A DNA stretch of 64,000 bases from Rickettsia hoogstraalii (GTDB taxonomy: Bacteria; Pseudomonadota; Alphaproteobacteria; Rickettsiales; Rickettsiaceae): contig NZ_CCXM01000001.1 of assembly GCF_000825685.1 (NCBI RefSeq), forward strand, positions 579,827 through 643,826, read 5' to 3'. The translations under genes were made by a program, and so were the position numbers. Under the pieces are notes generated by a model, which was given only the letters and a program-made list of their open reading frames with translations, was not told the DNA's origin and did no database searches. This document shows, piece after piece, positions 29,300 to 39,657 of this stretch (position 1 is its first letter; each line of letters begins with the position of its first letter).

Positions 29300-31672
29300 T
29301 TAGTAAATCTCTTGAGACTGATCTTCTTTGCTCGGCACATAATCAAAAATATCATTATTATCGTGATTATCGATCATATCTTCATTCTCAAGCATCTGAA
29401 CATTATTGACTTTAAACGCCTCCATAACTGTGCCGCTTGGTGTAATTTTACCGGTTGCTCTATCTACGGCGATTAGCTTAATTGAATCTGGAACTTTGAA
29501 AGGCAGCGATGGCTCATCCTTATAAGCATTACTCATAAAATCAATAAAAATCGGCAATACTACGTTTGAACCTGTTGCTCTTTTTCCAAGCTCTTTCGGT
29601 GTATCATAGCCAACATAGCTACCGACTACTATTTTGGGTGTAAAACCTACAAACCATGTATCTTTACTATCGTTACTAGTACCGGTTTTTCCACCGATAA
29701 TTTTCCCTAACTTCTTCGCAGCATAGCCAGTACCTCTATCTATTGCTCCGGTTAAAAACGAAGTAATTTGATAATCGCTAGCTTCATCCGTAACTCTATA
29801 AATATCTTCTTTCGGTATTTCTAATATTGCGATATCTAAATTGCTATCCGAAACATTACAAGAAAGACATTCTCTATTATCTCGCCTATAAATAATTTTA
29901 CCGTTACGGTCTTTAATTAATTCTACAAAATGAGGTTCAACTTTTTTACCGCCGTTAGCAATAATTGCATAGGCATTAGTCATTCTGCTAAGTGTAGTTT
30001 CAATTGAACCAAGTACCATAGAGTAAACTTTTTTTGGTTCATTATTAATACCGAATCGCTTAATTATATCAACGATTTTTGTAAGTCCTACGGCAGTTGC
30101 AACTCTTACAGTTATAAGATTACGAGATTTTTCAAGACCGGTACGCATAGTGATTTCGCCTAAAAACTTATCTTCATAATTTTTAGGACGCCAACTAGGC
30201 ATACCCGGACCTTGCGAAATCTCAATAGGTCCATCGTTAAAAATCTGATTAGGTTTAACACCGTTTTCAAGGGCTACTAAATAAACAAAGGTTTTACTCA
30301 AAGAACCTGGTTGACGAAGTGCTTGAGTTACTCTATCAAATTTACTTGTGGAAAAATCATAACCGCCGACGCTTGCAAGTACCTGTCCGGTATTTGGGTT
30401 CATAACCATAATAGCACCGTTTACCTCAGGAATTTGACGAAGAGCATAGCCGTCTTTTATAGATTCAACCACTATCACATCACCTTTTTTAAGCAAGGTC
30501 TTAACTGATTTAAGATTACTTTTTGCCCATTTCATTTCAGCAATAGGCATCTTAGATTTACTGCCGTCTATAAGTCCAATCTCTGCATGATTATCGGCTA
30601 CATCTAGAACTACAGCTAATTTATACTCTAAAAGCGATGAAGGCGTAGGTAGTTTTTTTAGCTCTTCTTGCCAATTATCAAGAGAGATATTAGCTATAGC
30701 TTTTCTAAAACCACGCCTTCTATCAAACTCCCTTAGACCTTTTCTTAAAGAGTTTTCAGCTAATTGCTGCATCTTTGCATCTAAAGAAGTAATAATAGTA
30801 AGCCCTCCGGTATAAAATTCTTCTTTACTATTTAGCATCCTAATTACTTCTTCTCGCACCTGCTGGGCATAATAATCAGCCGTAACAGTTTCTTCTTTAG
30901 CTCGTTTACGTAAAACTATCGGGCTATCCATAGCTTCTTTCGCAGCATCTTTTGTTATATAACCATCTTCAAACATACGTGCTATTACATAATCACGACG
31001 AGCTTTTACTCTAGCGTAGTTTCTCTCTGGATTAAGTTCGGAAGGGGCTTTAGGCAGTGCCGCAATAAAAGCTGATTCTGCAATAGTAAGTTCCTCTACG
31101 GATTTATTAAAATAATTTTGTGCAGCTGCCGCAATGCCATATGCACCACGACCAAAAAATGTTTGATTAAGATATAATTCTAAGATTTGATCCTTAGTAA
31201 ATACTCTTGAAATCATATAAGAAAGAATCGCTTCTTTAATCTTACGTTCAAGAGAAACTTCGTTAGTTAGCAGAAAATTTTTGACCACTTGCTGCGTAAT
31301 GGTAGACGCTCCTTCCATACGCCTATGATGTAAATAATTAGATATATTTAAAAATGCCGCTCTAACTATTCCAAGTAAATCGACGCCGGGATGGTTATAG
31401 AAATTCTTATCCTCAGCTGCGATAAAACCTTCTATTAATGAACTCGGTACGCTATTAATCGGTACAAATACTCGGCGTTCAAAAGCATATTCCTCCATTA
31501 ATTTACCGTCACGGGAATAAATACGCGTTACCGACGGTGGATAATAACGTGCAAGTTGTGAGTAATCAGGTAAATCACGTGAATAGTGATATATTATATA
31601 CCCCACAACCGCACAACCTATTAGAATAAGTACGGCAAAAATTTTTAAACAAAAAAATAAAGATTTGTACAT
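29300..31672 (-). CDS. mrcA: Penicillin-binding protein 1A (bifunctional transglycosylase/transpeptidase)
   Basis: 790 residues. One N-terminal membrane helix; transglycosylase block EDKNFYNHPGVD and GASTITQQVVKNFLL near residues 88-130; transpeptidase SxxK in QPGSLSKTF near residue 453, SRN in KSRNLITVR and KTGTSND near residue 660. Polymerises and cross-links peptidoglycan in the periplasm. The ATG at 31672 is only 3 bases after the stop of the broken ankyrin gene, so translation may be coupled. The stop abuts a family D repeat. Confidence 0.96.
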   Translation of the reverse strand: MYKSLFFCLKIFAVLILIGCAVVGYIIYHYSRDLPDYSQLARYYPPSVTRIYSRDGKLMEEYAFERRVFVPINSVPSSLIEGFIAAEDKNFYNHPGVDLLGIVRAAFLNISNYLHHRRMEGASTITQQVVKNFLLTNEVSLERKIKEAILSYMISRVFTKDQILELYLNQTFFGRGAYGIAAAAQNYFNKSVEELTIAESAFIAALPKAPSELNPERNYARVKARRDYVIARMFEDGYITKDAAKEAMDSPIVLRKRAKEETVTADYYAQQVREEVIRMLNSKEEFYTGGLTIITSLDAKMQQLAENSLRKGLREFDRRRGFRKAIANISLDNWQEELKKLPTPSSLLEYKLAVVLDVADNHAEIGLIDGSKSKMPIAEMKWAKSNLKSVKTLLKKGDVIVVESIKDGYALRQIPEVNGAIMVMNPNTGQVLASVGGYDFSTSKFDRVTQALRQPGSLSKTFVYLVALENGVKPNQIFNDGPIEISQGPGMPSWRPKNYEDKFLGEITMRTGLEKSRNLITVRVATAVGLTKIVDIIKRFGINNEPKKVYSMVLGSIETTLSRMTNAYAIIANGGKKVEPHFVELIKDRNGKIIYRRDNRECLSCNVSDSNLDIAILEIPKEDIYRVTDEASDYQITSFLTGAIDRGTGYAAKKLGKIIGGKTGTSNDSKDTWFVGFTPKIVVGSYVGYDTPKELGKRATGSNVVLPIFIDFMSNAYKDEPSLPFKVPDSIKLIAVDRATGKITPSGTVMEAFKVNNVQMLENEDMIDNHDNNDIFDYVPSKEDQSQEIY

Positions 31673-31675
31673 GAC

Positions 31676-33203
31676 TTACTTAGATATCCCCATAGATTTA
31701 GAATTACTTTTTGAGTACATATCCGGCACAGCGACAGGAGTATTTGTAATGCTTTGTTCTTCTGAGGCATATTTTGTAATTAACAAAATTATATCTTTAC
31801 TCTTTGTTGACATTGCGGCTTGTAACGGTGTAGTACCATCCTTAGAATTAGCTTTATTCGGATCGGCACCCGCTTCTAATAGAACTTCTGCTATATCTGT
31901 TTGATTATTCTTAACTGCCCGTAATAATAAAGTACTACCATCCTTAGCAGGTATGTCTATATCAATATTTAATATATTTAATAGTATTCGGAGTTACACT
32001 TGTTCCTGCTTCTAATAGTGTTTTTACTACCTCTGTATGTCTTTCTTGAGCAGCAAGCATTAAAGGAAATACACTTTCAGAGTTTGCTTTATCTACGTCT
32101 GCTCCCTCTTCTAACAGAATCTTTACTACCTCTGCATGCCCTCCATAAGCAGCAAACATTAAAGAAGAGAGACCCTTAAAGTTTGCTTTATCTACATCTA
32201 CTCCTGCTTCTAATAAAACCTTTACTACCTCTGTACCCCCCTGCTCAGCAGCAGATGTTAAAAGAGTGACTCCGAATATATCACTATTATTTAAATCTAC
32301 TCCATGCTGTTTAATATTGAGTAGATACTGCTTAAGTATATCAATATCTTGATTTTCAATTTTATTACATAAATAAACTGTCATGCCTAGTGCTAGACTT
32401 TTTGCTTCTTCATCACTAACTTCAATTTTCACTTCATCAGATCCTTTAAAGTTAGATTTAAAATATCCCTGATCTTTTACTTTTTTAAATTCTCTACTAT
32501 TTTCAATTTTTCTAATATCTTCTGCAATAAAATCAGTAAAGACAACAGTTAAATCATTAATAGCTTTAAATCTTTTAACAATATCTTTTAATATTTCTGG
32601 TTTTAAGGTTCGAGCATTTTTTAAGTGGATAGCATCTTTTTTATCAGAGGTCGGATTAAAATTAAATGTTGAAGTTTGAAAAGCATATTTCTGCTCTTCA
32701 ACCCATCGAGCATAACTATCCTTTTTAGGGTTCTCTAAATAATTTTCTAACGATTTCTTTATAGTATAACCTCCTAACATTAAGAATGAACTATTCTTAG
32801 AATCAACATGCGTAATTAAACTGTTATTTTTTCCTAAAATATGTGCTGCTTTAACTCCCTCCATAACAAGACCATAAATGCCATTCTCCTCTTAATTCTT
32901 TCTTACCTGAATGCTTAACTAAAGTATTTTTTTAACTCCTTTAAAAAGTCTTCTGTCTTAACAATAGAAGATGATTCCATTTGTTGCTTTTGTTCATCTC
33001 GTTTACCATGAGCATCAATATCAATACGAAAATTATCTGCAAGTGTAATCCCTTGAAGCTTTTTGTTAATTAAATCTAACGTTACATCGCTTTCTCTATC
33101 ACCAATACATAATACTCCTTCTTTATTAGCGAACTCTTTATAATACACTATTGGACAAACCAAACCCAATAATAATAATTTCTCTAATTGAAGTTTCTAG
33201 CAT
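31676..33203 (-). pseudogene. Broken clan-CD cysteine-protease-like / ankyrin-repeat protein (RARP-2-like)
   Basis: Three frames join into one ~508-residue protein. Fragment 1 (33169-32915) has the strand-His-Gly motif FRIDIDAHGKRDE (His codon 33010-33008). After its stop, another frame reads HSGKKELRGEWHLWSCYGG (Cys codon 32868-32866) and, one base off, fragment 2 (32864-31962) continues VKAAHILGKNN. His-Gly plus Cys-Gly-Gly at strand ends is the clan CD peptidase dyad. Fragment 2 has a helical linker and three ankyrin repeats (TLLTSAAEQGGTEVVKVLLE and so on); a third frame (about 31960-31676) adds two more and a Ser/Lys tail. The plan resembles the type IV effector RARP-2 of R. rickettsii. 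It lies 13 bases after miaB and 3 before mrcA. At least three frameshifts make function unlikely. Confidence 0.72.
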
Positions 33204-33215
33204 AAAATTACCTTA

Positions 33216-34553
33216 TTAAAATATTTCGCCGGTTAAACTATTAAGTGAAGCCTTAGTAATTTTTACATCAATGATTTTACTAAGTAAAGATTTATTAGGG
33301 TTTTGGATATATACAGACTGCATGTATGGAGTTTTACCTATTATTTGATCATCGAATTTACCACTACGATCAAATAGAACTTTCATAGTACTACCGACAC
33401 AACTTTCATTAAAAGCTAGTTGCTGAGCCATGAGTTCTTTTTGCAATATAGTTAATCTCTCTGATTTTATGTGTTCCGGAACTTGATCTATTCTAGTTGC
33501 ACCTGGCGTACCGGGACGAGGACTATATTTAAACGAATAGCACTGACCGTATTTTACTCTGCAGACCAAATCTAAAGTATCCTCAAAATCTTCATCTGTT
33601 TCACCGGGAAAACCGACAATAAAATCAGAGGATAAAACTATATCGGACCTTGCTTCTCTTAAGCGATTAATTATATCAAAATAATAATCCCGATCATGCT
33701 TACGGTTCATGGCTTTTAATATTTTATTTGAACCTGATTGCACCGGAAGATGTAAAAACGGCATTAATTTAGGTTCAGTGCCGTGCAGTTTTATTAGATC
33801 ATCTGTCATATCTATCGGGTGTGATGTCATATAACGCAATCTCTCTAAATTTGGAATTTGTGCTAGATGTCTCAGTAAATCGGCAAGACTAAATATTTTA
33901 TCTGCAGGACCTTTACCGTGATATGCATTGACATTTTGTCCAAGTAGCATAATTTCTTTAGCACCGCTGCTAACTACTTTTAATGCTTCTCTGTAAACCT
34001 GTTCTACGTTCCTTGAAAATTCAGCTCCTCTTGTATAAGGTACTACGCAGAAAGTGCAAAATTTATCGCACCCCTCTTGCACCGATATAAAGCTACTAGC
34101 TCCTTGCGGATATAATTGTTCCGGTAAATTATCAAATTTTGCTTCTTCAACAAAATCAAGATCGATTAAATGTTTTTCGTGTCTAACGACTTTTGAGATT
34201 AATTCCGGTAGGTTGTAATAAGATTGCGGACCGACAACAATATCGACATAAGGAGTTCTTGAGAAAATCTCTTCACCTTCCGCCTGAGCAACACAGCCTG
34301 CTACAACTATTATTGCAGAGTTTAAGCCTTGTTTTTTTCTCGTATCTTGTAGTTTCTTAATACGACCGAGTTCAGAATAAATTTTCTCGGCTGCTTTCTC
34401 TCTGATATGACAGGTATTTAGGATAATAACATCAGCTTCTTCAATATTTTCCGTAGGTTCATAACCAAAAGGATAAAGCAAATCCTGCATCTTAACGGAG
34501 TCGTAAACATTCATCTGACAGCCGTAGGTCTTAATATAAAGCTTCTTACTCAT
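33216..34553 (-). CDS. miaB: tRNA-2-methylthio-N6-dimethylallyladenosine synthase
   Basis: 445 residues. N-terminal MTTase domain with its three Cys ([24 protein letters not shown]), the radical-SAM CxxxCxxC in [16 protein letters not shown], and a C-terminal TRAM domain. It methylthiolates A37 of tRNAs that read UNN codons. First gene of a compact run with the ankyrin gene and mrcA. Confidence 0.96.
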   Translation of the reverse strand: MSKKLYIKTYGCQMNVYDSVKMQDLLYPFGYEPTENIEEADVIILNTCHIREKAAEKIYSELGRIKKLQDTRKKQGLNSAIIVVAGCVAQAEGEEIFSRTPYVDIVVGPQSYYNLPELISKVVRHEKHLIDLDFVEEAKFDNLPEQLYPQGASSFISVQEGCDKFCTFCVVPYTRGAEFSRNVEQVYREALKVVSSGAKEIMLLGQNVNAYHGKGPADKIFSLADLLRHLAQIPNLERLRYMTSHPIDMTDDLIKLHGTEPKLMPFLHLPVQSGSNKILKAMNRKHDRDYYFDIINRLREARSDIVLSSDFIVGFPGETDEDFEDTLDLVCRVKYGQCYSFKYSPRPGTPGATRIDQVPEHIKSERLTILQKELMAQQLAFNESCVGSTMKVLFDRSGKFDDQIIGKTPYMQSVYIQNPNKSLLSKIIDVKITKASLNSLTGEIF

Positions 34554-35009
34554 AAAATTTTTAATATTATAAAAAGTTCTATACTATACTATATTTAGAT
34601 AATTTTATCAAATTTTAAATAAACCGAAAACACTATCCATCTGCTCTTCTTAACTTAATTAATTCATCTACTAGAGAAATTTTTTCTCCTATAGTATCTA
34701 TATAATCTTGCACTTTTGTTTGTAATTTTGCTAAAGCTTGATTTGGAGTAGTAATACAAATCATACTTTCTTTTTTATGGGCTTTATCTTTTATTTTCTT
34801 TTTTGCTATATTAGTAATACTTTATAATGAATAGTATTTTTATCAAATAAGGATAAACATACCATATTATTTTTTATTTATAAATTCAGCTAAGCTTTAA
34901 ACTAACTTCTTGACGTATTAATCTTATCCATATAAATTTACATGGATAATGACTAAGTTGAGATGTGATTGAGCGTTTTTTAGCAAAAGAAATTGAATTT
35001 AAAATATTA
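34554..35009. other. Intergenic stretch with a small decayed ORF
   Basis: About 455 bp upstream of miaB. On the minus strand 34764-34633 encodes 43 residues (MICITTPNQALAKLQTKV..., ending SLVDELIKLRRADG), open further upstream without a good start. The ending resembles the tail of small antitoxin-like proteins, but the match is weak. The rest is A/T-rich with no recognisable gene. Confidence 0.3.
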
Positions 35010-35874
35010 TTATTTATTAATTCTTGCTGTGCAGATTTTTTCGGTGATTTCTTTTAATTTTTCTATTCTCTCAATAAGATAAAGTAGCTGTTCTTTTGTA
35101 ATTTTATAATTTTTATCATATCTTGCTTTAACATATGCTTCTTTTAGTAACTTAAAACATTCTTTTTGCTCAGAAGTTGCTATAGGAAAAACTTGCAATA
35201 AATCATTATTATAATTTTTTTCCCCAATTTTTTTATATCATGTAATTTCGGCTTGTAATTAGAAAAAACTAGTAAAATAGTGCTGTAAAGACTTTCGGTA
35301 GCTTGATGTAACAAGAAAGCTGCTATGGAATTTTGATTTCTTTGTAAAAAATCATTTGCTCCTAATAAAAAACCTCTTCCTCTATCAAACCATTCTTCAT
35401 AGTAATCTTTAGCAATTTCTTTCATCTCGCTCCAAGGTAAATCTTTAGCTTCGCTAAGCATAAATTCCTTGCTATCATATAAAAGAACGCCTTCTTTTTT
35501 TATATCCGTATAAAAATAACGTCCTTTTTCTAGCTGCCTATTTATTTCCTCTATTGACTCAAGAATTATAGATATCTCTGAATCATATAGGATAATCTGG
35601 TCTTTTATTACTCCGTTTTTTCTAATCTCTTATATATTTTATTTTCTAATCTTAAAGCAGCGAGTCCTTTATATTTACCTTTTTTCAGGATTATCAAAAT
35701 ATCGGTATCGCTATGATAGCCGTTAGGTAGATCGCGTACCCAATCGCCTCTAGCAAAAGAGCCGTACAAGATAATCATAGCAATTTTATCCTGTGCAATA
35801 TCTAAAATCTGCTGCACTATAAAATTAAGCTTTGCTCTAATTTTAAAAGAACGTTCGGGTAAGGTGGTTTTCAT
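35010..35874 (-). pseudogene. Broken nucleotidyltransferase-HEPN (MNT-HEPN) gene
   Basis: Fragment 1 (35874-35608) is an MNT domain with ILYGSFARGDW and the metal-binding SDTDILI. Fragment 2 (about 35620-35180) continues GVLLYDSKEFMLSEAKDLP, then the HEPN helices AAFLLHQATESLYSTILLVF and HDIKKLG. Fragment 3 (35198-35010) carries the end, with KARYDKNYK, the likely position of the HEPN R-x-x-x-x-x-H motif. Two frameshifts, near 35615 and 35200, split what would be a fused protein of about 285 residues. Such pairs act as toxin-antitoxin systems in other bacteria, in which the MNT partner modifies the HEPN RNase. Probably inactive. Confidence 0.75.
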
Positions 35875-35889
35875 TTAAATATCTATATT

Positions 35890-36762
35890 TTATATTTCTG
35901 CTTTTAGCTTTTTTATTTCTTCTATGGATATTCCTGTCATCTCATGTATTTCTTCTATAGGTATTTTTTTAGTTAGCATTTTCTTTATTATTTCAATTTT
36001 TCCCTTCTCTATGCCTTTCTCTATCCCTTTCTCTATGCCCTTTTCTATACCCTTCTCCATACCGGCATTAAACTTTTCTTCAAACTTGTCTATTTCTTGT
36101 TGTATAGCCATTTCAGTCCTAAAATAATCATCATGCTCTTGGTCTGTCCATTTATATTGCTCTAAACTTGCATATGCCGATAACACAATTTCATTTTTAA
36201 TTTCTTTTGGCGGTTCTTGTTCTTGCGAAGCATATTTTAATAAATGCAACCATTCATCGGTATCATCTTTAAGATCATTTTTTTTAAATTTTCCTAATTC
36301 AATAAATACATAAGTTAATGAAAATAAATATTGTTTATGGGTATTGCTTTCTTTTATATAATGATAGCTAATATACGGCAATTCATCACGCAAAGCTTTT
36401 GTTCCTATGATAGCAATTATTACTACCGGCAATAAATCCTTATGTTTCATACCCTTCTTAATTTGGCTAACGTAGGTATAACAACCGTAAAGCTGCGTTC
36501 TATTAAGATAATCTTTCTCCATTTTACGCTGCATTTCGATTATATACCATCTACCGGTTTCATCTTTAACTTTTAGATCGAATAAACTTCTTTTCCCTTC
36601 AAGAAATAAAGGCAATTGTTCAGTAGTTATATAGCTTAAATCTATGATTCTATCTCCTTTCGATAACCTAAGAAGAGAGTTCAATAAATTTATTAATTTT
36701 ACTTTATCACTAAATAATTTTTTAAATGCGACATCATTTGTACCGTCTAAATATCTTTGCAT
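35890..36762 (-). CDS. Rpn-family PD-(D/E)XK nuclease / transposase-like protein
   Basis: 290 residues. N-terminal DVAFKKLFSDKVKLINLLNSLL and the catalytic SLFDLKVKDETGRWYIIEMQRK (Asp then Glu-x-Gln) define the family. The C-terminal part has four tandem KGIE units (about residues 243-258), a low-complexity charged helix common in these proteins, followed by EEIHEMTGISIEEIKKL. It is a second, diverged member of the family found at 15293. It appears intact. Confidence 0.85.
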   Translation of the reverse strand: MQRYLDGTNDVAFKKLFSDKVKLINLLNSLLRLSKGDRIIDLSYITTEQLPLFLEGKRSLFDLKVKDETGRWYIIEMQRKMEKDYLNRTQLYGCYTYVSQIKKGMKHKDLLPVVIIAIIGTKALRDELPYISYHYIKESNTHKQYLFSLTYVFIELGKFKKNDLKDDTDEWLHLLKYASQEQEPPKEIKNEIVLSAYASLEQYKWTDQEHDDYFRTEMAIQQEIDKFEEKFNAGMEKGIEKGIEKGIEKGIEKGKIEIIKKMLTKKIPIEEIHEMTGISIEEIKKLKAEI

Positions 36763-36845
36763 AAATAATTATATCTTTAGTGAGTTTTTATATATAGCAA
36801 ATTAATCTCAGATAGTAAACTACTTTTACAATTTATTATCGATAT

Positions 36846-36993
36846 TAGACTTCTTGCATAACTTATCTTATAAAGAGGAATCCCTCAGGAAACACGGAAG
36901 TACTTGCCACCGCAGCATATATAAATATGTGAGGATGCGAGTAGCGGATTGACGTACAAATTACCTTTAGAAGGAGGTTATGCAAGAAGTCTA
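36846..36993. repeat. Family E palindromic element
   Basis: Outer arms tagacttcttgcataac and gttatgcaagaagtcta are perfect inverted copies. The centre ccgcagcatatataaatatg-tgaggat resembles the centre of family D (ccgcagcgtacactagtacg-tgaggat). Abuts the stop codon of the SH3b gene. Confidence 0.85.
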
Positions 36994-37473
36994 TTAATAC
37001 CTATCATTATCATCATATACTCCCCAAATTACTTTCTTGGAAATCCAACCTGTGTAATTCTTACATGTAATTTGACAGAATTGTTCTTTGCATTTTTTTA
37101 AACCGCAGCGAACCTTGGGCATTAATTTTGCTATAACTCGGCTTTTAGGGTCTGCGGATTTGGTAAGCTCTATTTCCTTATCGGAGGTAATAACTACTGA
37201 TCTTTTACCTGATAAAACACTTGAATGTATCCAACCGCCTTCGCCGTTAATGTCACGTACTTGTCGCCATTGTTCGTACTCTGCAGTTATTTCTACCGGT
37301 TCGCCTTTTTTAACAAAAACCCATTCTACGGCAGATTTAGTGGTTGGTCCGCTCCTTGCATTTACTTCATTAGATTTTATTGAAACAAATCTCGGAATAG
37401 GCAATTTTTTATTATCGGCGTTAATTGTTGTTGATAATATTATCGTAATTAAAATGATAAAAACTTTAATCAT
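36994..37473 (-). CDS. Secreted SH3b-domain protein
   Basis: About 159 residues from the ATG at 37473 (MIKVFIILITIILSTTINA signal peptide), which overlaps the KefB stop; an upstream start at 37497 would spoil the signal peptide. Two bacterial SH3-like repeats follow: SNEVNARSGPTTKSAVEWVFVKKGEPVEIT...GGWIHSSVLSG and a second ending YTGWISKKVIWGVY, with a pair of CxxxC-like cysteines between. Such periplasmic proteins often bind cell-wall peptides. It shares an operon with the antiporter. Confidence 0.82.
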   Translation of the reverse strand: MIKVFIILITIILSTTINADNKKLPIPRFVSIKSNEVNARSGPTTKSAVEWVFVKKGEPVEITAEYEQWRQVRDINGEGGWIHSSVLSGKRSVVITSDKEIELTKSADPKSRVIAKLMPKVRCGLKKCKEQFCQITCKNYTGWISKKVIWGVYDDNDRY

Positions 37474-39202
37474 TATCTTCCACTTCAGATAAAGCATCCT
37501 CTTTTTTTGCTATTATATAATTACCAAGCCTAAATTGTACTTTTATTCTATTAATTTCCTGCTCGCTAATACCTATATTTTTTAGGACTGTTCCACCTAT
37601 TTGTAATCCGGTCTCATAACTTTCCGGAATAATAGTTGTGGCACCTAAATCATAAAACTCTCTAGCATTTTTTAAATTTTTTAACTTAACGACAACCGGT
37701 ATATCCTGATAATTACCGCTAATTGTTTTAAGCGATTTCTTGATAGTTACTTGATTATTCATAGTAAGTATTATAGCGAATGCTCTTTCCGTACCTAATG
37801 CTTTTAGAGTATCGGCTTGCGACACATCACCTTTAAAAACCGGTAAACCGTTTGATAGCTCTTCTTTTACTCTATCATCATCTAAATCAAGTATTACGTA
37901 ACTTATACCTTCCGCTTCCAAAACTCTTGCTACCATTTTACCGGTATTACCAAGTCCGGCAATAATAATATGGTTTGTTAAATCTCTTGCCCCAAGCTCA
38001 ATCATTTGAGTCGGAGTTTTACCGAGTCCTTTATCAACTTTCTCGGCAATCTTTTTCCCTAAAGCTGCGAGTAATGGAGTAAGTGCCATAGTAAAAGTAA
38101 CTACGAGTAATAATATATCGGCAGTACTTTCTTCTAATACTCCGCTATCTTTACCTAAACTGAATAATATAAAACCAAACTCTCCACCTTGCGATAATAA
38201 TAAGCCTGAATAAAAAGCAACTCCTTTATTAAAACCGAATAAAATACAAAAAGCCGTTATGATTAAGGTTTTTATACCTATTAAAACAATAGATAAAGTA
38301 AGAATATGAGATATTTTTTCATACATTTCTAGTGCGTCGATATTCATACCGACAGTCATGAAAAACAATCCTAAAAATAAACTTTTGAAAGGATAAATAC
38401 TTTCTTCTGCCTGCAATCTAAATTCAGTTTCCGCCACTAATACTCCAGCAACAAATGCTCCTAGAGCTAAAGACAAACCAAATGTTTCGGTAGCCCAAGC
38501 AGCAGAAAGTACTATTAACAAAGTCATTGAAATAGGTAACTCGCTTGCATTATTACTTTCTGATGAAATGAAAGAAAATACAGGACGAAGAAAAACACGA
38601 CCGACAATAAATATTGTAAGTAAGGCCGTTACAGCTTTTAAGAGTGCAATACCAAGAGCCGCTGCAAGCGAAGCTTTATTGTTACCGGCAAGTAACGGAA
38701 CTATCACAAGCAATGGAACTACGGCTAAATCTTGCAGTAACAGAATAGCTAAAGAAACTCTTCCTATTTGCGTTGATTGACTAAGATTTTCCTCAATAAC
38801 CTGCATAACAAGTGCCGTAGATGAAAGGGCAAGACCACCACCGGTAATAATAGCCGCACTACTATTACCGTCTATAAGTACCATTGCACCGGCAATTACT
38901 ATAGCAGTCGTTAAAACTTGCAAACTACCGAGACCAAAGACATATCGTCTCATAGCTTTTAATCGCTCGAAGGATAACTCAAGACCTATTGCAAATAATA
39001 GAAATACTACACCAAGTTCACCTAGTAACTTAGTTTGGTCATATGTTACGATTTTTAAACCGTGATCACCTATTGCAGCTCCTGCAATTAAGTAACCAAG
39101 TACCGGACTTAATCTAAGACGCTTAAGTATAGCCACGATAAAAACCGCAGTACCGAGTAAAATTATAACGTTAATAAAAATATGATCTTTCATCTTTTCC
39201 AA
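37466..39202 (-). CDS. KefB/KefC-type cation:proton antiporter with TrkA-N domain
   Basis: 578 residues. About 12 membrane helices of the CPA2 family (GYLIAGAAIGDHGLKI, LGVVFLLFAIGLELSFERL, LSSTALVMQVIEE) then a cytoplasmic NAD-binding RCK domain IIIAGLGNTGKMVARVLEAEGI near residues 400-421. It probably exports K+ in exchange for H+. Its start overlaps the rsfS stop by 13 bases. I cannot tell KefB from KefC. Confidence 0.9.
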   Translation of the reverse strand: MEKMKDHIFINVIILLGTAVFIVAILKRLRLSPVLGYLIAGAAIGDHGLKIVTYDQTKLLGELGVVFLLFAIGLELSFERLKAMRRYVFGLGSLQVLTTAIVIAGAMVLIDGNSSAAIITGGGLALSSTALVMQVIEENLSQSTQIGRVSLAILLLQDLAVVPLLVIVPLLAGNNKASLAAALGIALLKAVTALLTIFIVGRVFLRPVFSFISSESNNASELPISMTLLIVLSAAWATETFGLSLALGAFVAGVLVAETEFRLQAEESIYPFKSLFLGLFFMTVGMNIDALEMYEKISHILTLSIVLIGIKTLIITAFCILFGFNKGVAFYSGLLLSQGGEFGFILFSLGKDSGVLEESTADILLLVVTFTMALTPLLAALGKKIAEKVDKGLGKTPTQMIELGARDLTNHIIIAGLGNTGKMVARVLEAEGISYVILDLDDDRVKEELSNGLPVFKGDVSQADTLKALGTERAFAIILTMNNQVTIKKSLKTISGNYQDIPVVVKLKNLKNAREFYDLGATTIIPESYETGLQIGGTVLKNIGISEQEINRIKVQFRLGNYIIAKKEDALSEVEDND

Positions 39203-39516
39203 ATTTCTTCTAGCTTAAAATGCTCCCGTGCTTCAGGATAAAAAATATTAATTAAAATAGTACCTGCATCTATTAGTACCCACTCTGATTTACCAAGCCC
39301 CTCAATATTACTATTTATACCGGCATTATTTTTTAATTCTAAAGCTACATATTCAGCAATTGCTCCAACATTTTTAGTCGAACGACCGCTAGCAAATATA
39401 ATATAATCAGCTAATTTATGTTTTCCTGTTAAATCAATTACCTCAATATCTTCTGCTTTTTTCTCACTTAAACATTCTAAGATAAATAATTTTAATTCTT
39501 CAGTTTCTTTTTTCAT
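39190..39516 (-). CDS. rsfS: Ribosome silencing factor
   Basis: 108 residues. The conserved core KHKLADYIIFASGRSTKNVGAIAEYVALELK and the SEWVLIDAGTILINIFYPEAREHFKLEEIW tail identify RsfS (Iojap). It binds ribosomal protein L14 and blocks subunit joining in starvation. First gene before the antiporter. Confidence 0.94.
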   Translation of the reverse strand: MKKETEELKLFILECLSEKKAEDIEVIDLTGKHKLADYIIFASGRSTKNVGAIAEYVALELKNNAGINSNIEGLGKSEWVLIDAGTILINIFYPEAREHFKLEEIWKR

Positions 39517-39657
39517 AATAATTAATAAATGATATAATAATATTAATTATTATATGCATAAGAGTAGAGTTTATCAATGAATGTTTAAAATTCTATAATA
39601 AAAATTCATATAAAGCTTTACTTTAACAAAAAAAACTTTAATTAATATTGATAAATA

